DNA of 36,299 nucleotides from JADFRG01 sp046759305 (GTDB taxonomy: Bacteria; Chloroflexota; Anaerolineae; Anaerolineales; E44-bin32), in the NCBI GenBank assembly GCA_046759305.1, contig JBHIBY010000022.1:1-36299 (forward strand), given 5' to 3'. Of this stretch, positions 31,319 to 36,299 are shown in pieces. Under the pieces are notes generated by a model that saw only the letters and a list, made by a program, of their open reading frames with translations, searched no databases and was not told where the DNA came from. Each line of letters opens with the position of its first letter. Positions within the stretch are counted from its first letter, which is position 1. Both the position numbers and the translations under genes were made by a program.

Positions 31319-32977
31319 ATGATCCGGAACCATCTTGTTCGATCACTGCCTGCGCTTGCATTGCTCCTCGGGAGCTGTGCGGTAGTTCGGGCGGATGAGC
31401 CGGTTCCCCCGGAATCCATCCTGCTTTTAGTGCCTGAGACATCTTCATCGCCTGGTCAAACTTCTTCAGAGCTCCAACCTGCTACAGTACCGGTGCAAAC
31501 CACCAATCCGCCCGGACTGATTGCCCGCCTGAACTGGCAGGGCGAGTTGGGGGAGAGGACCATCGTTTTCGATACCCCAGAAGAGACAGTCAAGCTGCGG
31601 CAGACAGGCTACGGTTCGTTGATCCTGAAGCTCGGTGATTCGGTGGTGTACGTCAATCCGTGGTCTGAAGCGGCAGACTACTCCTCGCTTCCCAAGGCGG
31701 ATCAAATCTGGGTCACCGATCCACTTCCCGAGCATCTAGATGTGCATGCCATCCGTCAGATCTCGAAGGATTCGACTCAACTAATCGTGGATTCAGCATC
31801 AGCCCGCTTCCTAGAGGGGTTGCTCTCGTTTGTGCCCCTGAGGTCGGGCGCTCCTATCACTGTCGACGGAATTGGAGTTCAGGCGGTGCCTGCGTACCGT
31901 GCCAAGATGCTGCCGGACGGCCCGCGTTTGCATATCGGAAATAGCTACCTGGCAAGTTTCGGGGACTTTCGGCTTTTCGTGGCCGGCGAAGCTCACTTCA
32001 TCCCCAACCTTGCCGACATCGGCAAGGTAGACATAGCGCTGCTCACGTTGGATGATCTGTCATCGCTTTCTCCAGAACAGGCGGCCGGTATCGCCCGATC
32101 CCTGGAACCTACCATTCTTCTTCCTTACCAGTACCGGAATCAAGAACCTGCTGCCCTGGGACAGCTTCTGGTTGGCACGGGAACCATGGTACTTCCCCTC
32201 AATGCCACTGAGGGCACGACGCCTAGGGTAGGCGGTCCGACCCCTGACAGGAACTTCGTGATGACGGAGATTTACTTGGAGGGGCAGGAACCCGATCCAG
32301 CGTTGCTCAATGCCCTTTTTGACCCTGAGCAGGAAAGTCCAGCACTGCTGCTGCCCGATCTTCGAACGCTGACCCCCTCAGGGCTCCGAATCAGCCGTCG
32401 CTCCAGCGATGGAGCCACCTTGCTGAAGCTGACCAACTCCATTTGGAACGCGGGATATGGTCCTCTGGACTTGATTGGAGTCGTAGATCCCGGATCCGGG
32501 ACGCAGTATGTAGTGCAGCGCATCTTACAAGAAGATGGGGAATACAGCGAAGAATCGGTTGGCGAATTCATCTTTCACTCTGGGCACAACCATTGGCACT
32601 TAGACAGTTTTTCAGTCTACGAACTCTGGTCCCTTCAGCCGAATGGCACGTTGGATCAGGTTGTCGCCACAAGCGGGAAGGTCAGCTACTGCCTGAGAGA
32701 CATCCAGAGAAGTTCGGAAGCGGAGAGGATTGAACGGGCGGGATTCACAAGTTGTAACACTACCCGCCAGGGGCTTTCAGTGGGCTGGGCAGATGTCTAC
32801 CAATACTATCTTGCGGGCCAGTCCATCGATGTCACGGAGCTGGAAGACGGAACCTACGCGCTGATGTCTATCGCTGATCCCTTCAATCTGATCCAGGAGT
32901 CGGATGAGACGAACAATGGGATCGTGATTTACATCGAGATTCAAGGATCGAAGGTGACCGTGATCGACCCGTCCTAA
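31319..32977 (+). CDS. Exported fusion: degenerate MBL-fold + lysyl oxidase domain
   Basis: A 552-residue predicted lipoprotein or secreted protein: signal LPALALLLGSC (Cys20), linker to about 65. Residues about 95-295 follow a UlaG-like metallo-beta-lactamase fold (GYGSLILKLGDSVVYVNPW, VQAVPAYRA, FVAGEAHFIPNLADIGKVDIALL), but the HxHxDH metal motif reads TDPLPEHLD (133-141) and the ligand after AVPAY is Arg, so metal binding is probably lost. Residues about 345-545 match lysyl oxidase (PF01186): HSGHNHWHLDSF with H423/H425/H427 as copper ligands, GKVSYCLRD (Lys454, equivalent to the quinone Lys) and VGWADVYQYY (Tyr494), then ESDETNN. Lysyl oxidase would oxidise amines outside the cell. ATG has AAGGA only one base upstream, but an in-frame stop just before allows no earlier start. 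Confidence 0.85.
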   Translation: MIRNHLVRSLPALALLLGSCAVVRADEPVPPESILLLVPETSSSPGQTSSELQPATVPVQTTNPPGLIARLNWQGELGERTIVFDTPEETVKLRQTGYGSLILKLGDSVVYVNPWSEAADYSSLPKADQIWVTDPLPEHLDVHAIRQISKDSTQLIVDSASARFLEGLLSFVPLRSGAPITVDGIGVQAVPAYRAKMLPDGPRLHIGNSYLASFGDFRLFVAGEAHFIPNLADIGKVDIALLTLDDLSSLSPEQAAGIARSLEPTILLPYQYRNQEPAALGQLLVGTGTMVLPLNATEGTTPRVGGPTPDRNFVMTEIYLEGQEPDPALLNALFDPEQESPALLLPDLRTLTPSGLRISRRSSDGATLLKLTNSIWNAGYGPLDLIGVVDPGSGTQYVVQRILQEDGEYSEESVGEFIFHSGHNHWHLDSFSVYELWSLQPNGTLDQVVATSGKVSYCLRDIQRSSEAERIERAGFTSCNTTRQGLSVGWADVYQYYLAGQSIDVTELEDGTYALMSIADPFNLIQESDETNNGIVIYIEIQGSKVTVIDPS

Positions 32978-33003
32978 GTAGGAGCCACTGCTTATAAGGA
33001 GAA

Positions 33004-33029
33004 GGCGCTCCTGGGAGCGCCCTCTTTGA
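33004..33029. terminator. Rho-independent-like terminator, bidirectional
   Basis: GGCGCTC (33004-33010) and GAGCGCC (33015-33021) form a perfect 7-bp GC-rich stem (loop CTGG, extendable to 8 bp), followed by CTCTTTGAT. It lies 27 nt after the MBL/lysyl-oxidase stop. On the minus strand TTCTCCTT follows the stem, so it could also stop the small gene read toward it from 33338. Confidence 0.75.
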
Positions 33030-33080
33030 TTCGCGCAGCTCTGTCTTCTTTCTCAATGTAACGGGGAGGAGATATTGAAG

Positions 33081-33338
33081 CTACTTGGCGAAGACTTGTG
33101 ATCCCGCAGGTTCGGAACTCTGTGCTTGCGCAGGTTCTGGATCCACAGCGAATGCGACTTCGGCGACAGTCGAGCTAGACCCTTCCACCGACGAAAGGTC
33201 GGTGGGGGCAAGCCAATTCCCCAGAGCCAGAGCCGATAGCGTCAGTACACTCAAGGCAACAGCCAATTTCCTGCCTAGCGTACCAGGAGCAGATCGCCGA
33301 TTCTCCTCCCACTCAACCATTCCTAGGCTTATATTCAT
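33081..33338 (-). CDS. Small membrane-anchored or secreted protein
   Basis: Not recognised. An 85-residue protein with GGAGGAAG five bases before its ATG, the strongest Shine-Dalgarno near. After a charged N-terminus comes one hydrophobic segment (LAVALSVLTLSALALGNWLA, about 24-43) and then a Ser/Ala/Glu/Pro-rich tail (SSVEGSSSTVAEVAFAVDPEPAQAQ) ending in VFAK. It is probably a single-pass or signal-peptide-bearing extracytoplasmic protein. An overlapping plus-strand frame (33085-33378) has no such start and is taken as a shadow. Function unknown. Confidence 0.6.
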   Translation of the reverse strand: MNISLGMVEWEENRRSAPGTLGRKLAVALSVLTLSALALGNWLAPTDLSSVEGSSSTVAEVAFAVDPEPAQAQSSEPAGSQVFAK

Positions 33339-33535
33339 CGCTTCCTCCGTCCGTTACCACCGACTGACTACAAGGTAGCGAAAGGGCGTTGCCTCACTGT
33401 GGAAGCGATCGTTTATTCAGCGTGTTTCGGGGGAGAAGTTCGAGCGTACTGGATATCGCTTGCTCAGTGGGCAAAGCACAGTAAGGTTATGTAAACTAAC
33501 AGAGAGGTTGGATGTGGAATCAAATAATAAAACCG

Positions 33536-33559
33536 CCCAATTGGGTCGGGATTCCGACC
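33536..33559. promoter_or_regulatory. Two abutting palindromes before pentaheme cytochrome gene
   Basis: CCCAATTGGG (33536-33545) is a perfect palindrome and GGTCGG/CCGACC (33544-33549 and 33554-33559) is a perfect inverted repeat around GATT, overlapping the first. The second ends four bases before the ATG at 33564, where a Shine-Dalgarno would be expected; none is visible. The pair could be operators or could fold in the RNA to hide the start. Confidence 0.5.
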
Positions 33560-33563
33560 GTTG

Positions 33564-34169
33564 ATGAGAATCAGACGGCTGCTCGCGGTGTTCTCCCTAA
33601 TCGTCCTGCTCCTGCCGGCGGTGGTGGTCGGCACCGCCGCGGCACTTGAAGGGCACGACCCCTTCTGCTCGGCGTGTCACACGGAGCCTGAAACCGAGTA
33701 CGTGCTTCGCAGCCTGTCGGATCCAATTGATCTGGCTTCTGCTCACACACCGGCAGAAGTAAGGTGTGTCGATTGCCACAGTGGCGAAGGGCTCCTCGGT
33801 CGCTCCGTCTCATTAAAGCAGGGGGCTTCCGACCTGGCGGCTTACATCTCTAATAGCTACGCCCAGCCGGCGGTCACCACCAACCCTGTCGGAGAAGTCG
33901 GTTGCACGAAGTGCCATGAGGCGCCCAGTTCGGTGGGCGTCTATGCCCGTACGGAAGGTGACGTTACCAGCTCTCACTATCATTTCCGTGAATACACTGC
34001 GGAATGGCTCTCCCAGGAGCTGGACGCACGAGGCAGCTGCGGGATTTGCCATAAGTCGCACACCTTGAACACTCTCGCAAACCAGGGCTTTGTGATCAAC
34101 TCGGAACTGAACGCGGCCTGCGAGGCCTGCCATGCCGCGCTCTCGGGATGGATCCCTCCCGCCCGATAG
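33564..34169 (+). CDS. Pentaheme cytochrome c, NapC/NirT-like
   Basis: A 201-residue membrane-anchored or secreted cytochrome: N-terminal hydrophobic segment (LLAVFSLIVLLLPAVVVGTAAA), then five CXXCH haem-c motifs at about residues 35-39 (CSACH), 68-72 (CVDCH), 114-118 (CTKCH), 159-163 (CGICH) and 186-190 (CEACH). Further His (ASAHT, SSHYHF, KSHT) could be distal ligands. The size and anchored layout recall the NapC/NirT/NrfH quinol-dehydrogenase group, though those usually have four haems. It would carry electrons in the periplasm or outside face. ATG 33564 is one codon after a TTG. No reductase partner or cytochrome-maturation gene is adjacent. Confidence 0.9.
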   Translation: MRIRRLLAVFSLIVLLLPAVVVGTAAALEGHDPFCSACHTEPETEYVLRSLSDPIDLASAHTPAEVRCVDCHSGEGLLGRSVSLKQGASDLAAYISNSYAQPAVTTNPVGEVGCTKCHEAPSSVGVYARTEGDVTSSHYHFREYTAEWLSQELDARGSCGICHKSHTLNTLANQGFVINSELNAACEACHAALSGWIPPAR

Positions 34170-34228
34170 CGTACTCAGTGCGCTCAGCAGGTCTCGGTTG
34201 GGATAGAGCGCAGCGCTCTCTTCATATA

Positions 34229-34350
34229 GTTCTCAGCCGACCGCTATTCCATGCTGAGCTCCGGGAGCAATCGCGGGCGCGTTCAACTAGATCCCAGCGG
34301 ACTGCTAATCCATTCTGAGCCACTGAAGCAAAAGCAGGGCGCGCTTCTTT
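34229..34350. repeat. 61-bp imperfect direct repeat
   Basis: Two adjacent units of 61 bp (34229-34289, 34290-34350) align at roughly three quarters of positions with one indel: both contain a CAGC-gAC-GCT-TCCAT-CTGAGC core and a later GGGCGCG. The whole lies in the 224-bp gap between the cytochrome and the following membrane-protein gene. No gene, tRNA or T-box is recognised. It could be an old tandem duplication, or the source of a structured leader RNA. Confidence 0.5.
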
Positions 34351-34417
34351 TGAACCTTCCGGAGCACGCTCGCTATCTCTCTAGTCCCCTCGATTGACTT
34401 GCACGCGCGCCTCATTG

Positions 34418-36070
34418 ATGTCTTTAATGGCGTGCGTGCGGAACCATTTCCAAATCACATCCAAAGAATGGCGCTGGGCAATTATCGCGGCGCTCGCTGT
34501 GCTTGGCCTAACCACGCTTCCCTATTTGGCGGGCTACGTTTCTCAGACACCAGAAGCTGCCTTCCGCGGCACGGTCTACGATTATCTGGATTACTTCCAT
34601 CATCTGGGTGACCTTAATCAGGGGGCGCGCGGGAGCTGGAGCTACGAACTCCTGACCACGGCTGAGCCGCATCCAGGCGCTCTGATCCGACTTCCGCACC
34701 TCGCAATCGGCCAGCTCGCAGGGTTGCTCGGCCTCTCGAGCTCGCTAACCTATCAAGTGGCGCGGCTAGTGTTTGGGATGGCGGCGCTGTTATCCATGTA
34801 TCGCTTTTCCGCCTCTATTCTGCGCCCGATTCCGCATCGGTTTGTGGCGTTCCCGCTATTCGCGCTGGGCTCCGGATTAGGTTGGCTACAGATCGCCGTG
34901 GGCTGGCTCCCCGATCCAGGGATATCCCCCGTCGACTTCTGGCTCATAGACCCTTATGGCTTCTTCGGTCTCCATACATTCGCGCACTTTGCCATTGCGT
35001 TGTGGCTGCTCCTGGAAGTAATGATTCGGCTGCCACGGTATATGGAGATGGGTGGCGGGCAGGATCTGTTGATGGGGCTCGCAGCGGGTCTTGGCCTCGG
35101 AGTCGTCCAGCCTACGGCGCCCTTGATCGCCCTTTCGACCATCGGCCTGTATGTGGGCTGGCGATCGATATCGGCCAGAAAGCTTGATCGGCTTGGCGCT
35201 TGGGCGATCTTGCTGCTGGGCCTGATCCAGTTGCCCGTGTTCACCTACTATTTGTGGCTATTTGGAAGCCATCCTGTGTGGCAAGCGTTCCTCGAACAGA
35301 ATGTCACGCTCTCGCCCCCGCCACTGTACTACCTCATGGGCCTGGGTGTGCTGGCTCCATTCGCAGTGTGGGGGCTGTACCTGTCTGTCCGGCGGCCACG
35401 CACTGACAAATGGAGGCTGGCCGCAGCCTGGGCGGTGGCTGCTCTTTTTCTGGCGTACCTACCAGTTGCGTTCCAGCGCCGCTTTACCCTGGGCCTCATG
35501 GCACCGATTTCCATCCTGGCCGCGATCGGTTTTAACTATGGCTTGCTCCCCTGGCTGCGCGGCATCCGGCACCCTCCAATCGTCGCCGCACGTTGGCGAC
35601 GCTATCGATTTATGGCAGGAGTGGTGCTTGTTCTCGTGGCATCGATCTCGAGCCTGACACTGGTATTGAGCGGCTCGACTTCTGTGCTCTCAACTGATTC
35701 GGAGCTGTTCGTGCCCTCTGATTTAATCGCTTCTATAGATTGGCTGGATGCAAATCATCAATGGTCTGATCCGATCTTCGCTGCGGAGCGTACCGGGCAA
35801 GCGATTGTGGCACGCATCGGCCACCGCGTTCATCTCGCGCATCCGGTTGAGACCGTCGATTACCATCGAAAGCTGGAGAATGTGCTGGCCTTTTACAGCT
35901 TAGACGCTACCGATGCAGATCGGCGCGCACAGCTTGTCGAATGCGGCTGCAAGCTGGTTGTCTACGGACCTCACGAGCGCGCCTTGGGCGAGTGGGATCC
36001 CAACATGGCCTGGTTCCTGGAGGAGATCTACCGCAACGGCAAGGTTGTGATCCTCAAAGCTGTACAATAG
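34418..36070 (+). CDS. Polytopic membrane protein with C-terminal soluble domain
   Basis: Not recognised with certainty. About 550 residues from ATG 34418 (TTG 34394 is an alternative; neither has a Shine-Dalgarno). Roughly ten to twelve transmembrane helices cover residues about 20-420 (for example WAIIAALAVLGLTTLPYLAGY, FAHFAIALWLLLEVMI, AWAILLLGLIQLPVFTYYLWLF, FMAGVVLVLVASISSLTLVL), with extracytoplasmic loops such as DYLDYFHHLGDLNQGARGSWSYELL after helix 1. The final 130 residues are soluble (SIDWLDANHQWSDPIFAAERTG, HPVETVDYH). This layout is seen in GT-C-type glycosyltransferases and related uncharacterised membrane proteins. The Asp/His-rich first loop would fit GT-C, but no family motif is decisive. 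Confidence 0.7.
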   Translation: MSLMACVRNHFQITSKEWRWAIIAALAVLGLTTLPYLAGYVSQTPEAAFRGTVYDYLDYFHHLGDLNQGARGSWSYELLTTAEPHPGALIRLPHLAIGQLAGLLGLSSSLTYQVARLVFGMAALLSMYRFSASILRPIPHRFVAFPLFALGSGLGWLQIAVGWLPDPGISPVDFWLIDPYGFFGLHTFAHFAIALWLLLEVMIRLPRYMEMGGGQDLLMGLAAGLGLGVVQPTAPLIALSTIGLYVGWRSISARKLDRLGAWAILLLGLIQLPVFTYYLWLFGSHPVWQAFLEQNVTLSPPPLYYLMGLGVLAPFAVWGLYLSVRRPRTDKWRLAAAWAVAALFLAYLPVAFQRRFTLGLMAPISILAAIGFNYGLLPWLRGIRHPPIVAARWRRYRFMAGVVLVLVASISSLTLVLSGSTSVLSTDSELFVPSDLIASIDWLDANHQWSDPIFAAERTGQAIVARIGHRVHLAHPVETVDYHRKLENVLAFYSLDATDADRRAQLVECGCKLVVYGPHERALGEWDPNMAWFLEEIYRNGKVVILKAVQ

Positions 36071-36132
36071 CCAAACTGCTGCGCGGGTCACGGTCCCTAG
36101 CATCTCCGTCCTGCCCGCCACCCTAACCAGCC

Positions 36133-36299
36133 TTGAAACAACCTAACAGTCTCGAGGGAACGTCAGTTCGCGACTACCAGTTTATAGAATTGGTAGGGTC
36201 GGGGGGTTTCGGCCAGGTCTATCGTGCCGTTCAACCCTCTGTCGAGCGCGAGGTTGCCATCAAGGTGATCTTGCCTGAGTTTTCGGACCATCCGGATTT
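36133..36299 (+). CDS. Ser/Thr protein kinase, N-terminal part (runs off window)
   Basis: Translating from TTG 36133 gives the N-lobe of a Hanks-type kinase: DYQFIELVGSGGFGQVYRA (glycine-rich loop GSGGFGQV) and EREVAIKVILPEF (the VAIK Lys that anchors ATP). An in-frame TAA at 36124-36126 and the absence of ATG or GTG before the loop make TTG the likely start. The rest of the gene lies beyond the window. This is a PknB-like kinase; its partners are not visible. Confidence 0.85.
   Translation, partial: MKQPNSLEGTSVRDYQFIELVGSGGFGQVYRAVQPSVEREVAIKVILPEFSDHPD

Noticed and set aside
33085..33378. 97-codon plus-strand open frame opposite the small secreted protein
   Set aside because: No ribosome binding site and no protein features; the minus-strand gene has a strong Shine-Dalgarno and a hydrophobic segment.
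34170..34393. tRNA or T-box leader in the repeat-containing gap
   Set aside because: No cloverleaf arms, TTC loop or T-box sequence was found.

Overview
The window is a dense stretch of bacterial chromosome (moderately high GC, roughly 57% by eye) with about 34 protein genes and no rRNA, tRNA, CRISPR, insertion sequence or phage gene that I can support. Gene content points to a Chloroflexota-like bacterium, possibly Anaerolineae or a relative. The clues are an F420-type luciferase-like oxidoreductase, a TrxR-type ferredoxin-NADP reductase without redox cysteines, a GNAT/R3H-ATPase/thymidylate kinase cluster, a HypE/ThiL-like AIR synthase protein in an ECF transporter operon, a YtrA-type GntR/ABC/YhfC operon, and a DUF1800-DUF1501 Tat pair. 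This is inference from gene families; no marker gene fixes the taxon.

Layout. 1-208: a 45-bp tandem repeat and a possible promoter. 209-6956: a PEP/pyruvate-binding-domain protein, L-isoaspartate methyltransferase, a lipoprotein of the endonuclease/exonuclease/phosphatase fold, an alkaline-phosphatase-superfamily hydrolase, a NUDIX hydrolase and a small sulfite-oxidase-like molybdoenzyme. 7272-9400: two lipoproteins, the first a DUF4139 protein. 9487-11237: a phosphoribosyltransferase divergent from an ArsR-DUF2087 regulator, then a two-CBS protein. 15320 down to 11517 (minus strand): GntR regulator, YhfC-family membrane protease-like protein, ABC ATPase, ABC-2 permease and SAM methyltransferase, preceded by six copies of an 8-bp YATTGTNN repeat. 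19461 down to 15431 (minus strand): a complete ECF vitamin-type importer (S, A, A, T) translationally coupled to an AIR-synthase-like enzyme.

19610-23845: GNAT-like protein, R3H ATPase and tmk in overlapping genes; then an FmdB-type zinc ribbon divergent from gmk, with opposed -10 hexamers overlapping. 24044-27133: ferredoxin-NADP reductase, a four-helix membrane protein, an LLM oxidoreductase and a CsaA-like tRNA-binding protein. 27222-30053: the DUF1800/DUF1501 pair, both with Tat signals. 30132-36299: a membrane-anchored EEP hydrolase, a large lipoprotein joining a degenerate metallo-beta-lactamase fold to a lysyl-oxidase domain, a small secreted protein, a pentaheme cytochrome c, a polytopic membrane protein, and the start of a Ser/Thr protein kinase cut by the window edge.

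The most novel candidate is the exported MBL-like/lysyl-oxidase fusion at 31319-32977: its LOX half keeps the copper histidines and the Lys/Tyr pair that would form the quinone cofactor, while its MBL half has lost most metal ligands. Other points of interest are the YATTGTNN array before the GntR operon, the degenerate ABC signature in one ECF ATPase, the ECF/AIR-synthase operon of unknown substrate, and several promoter-like -10 hexamers unusually close to start codons.
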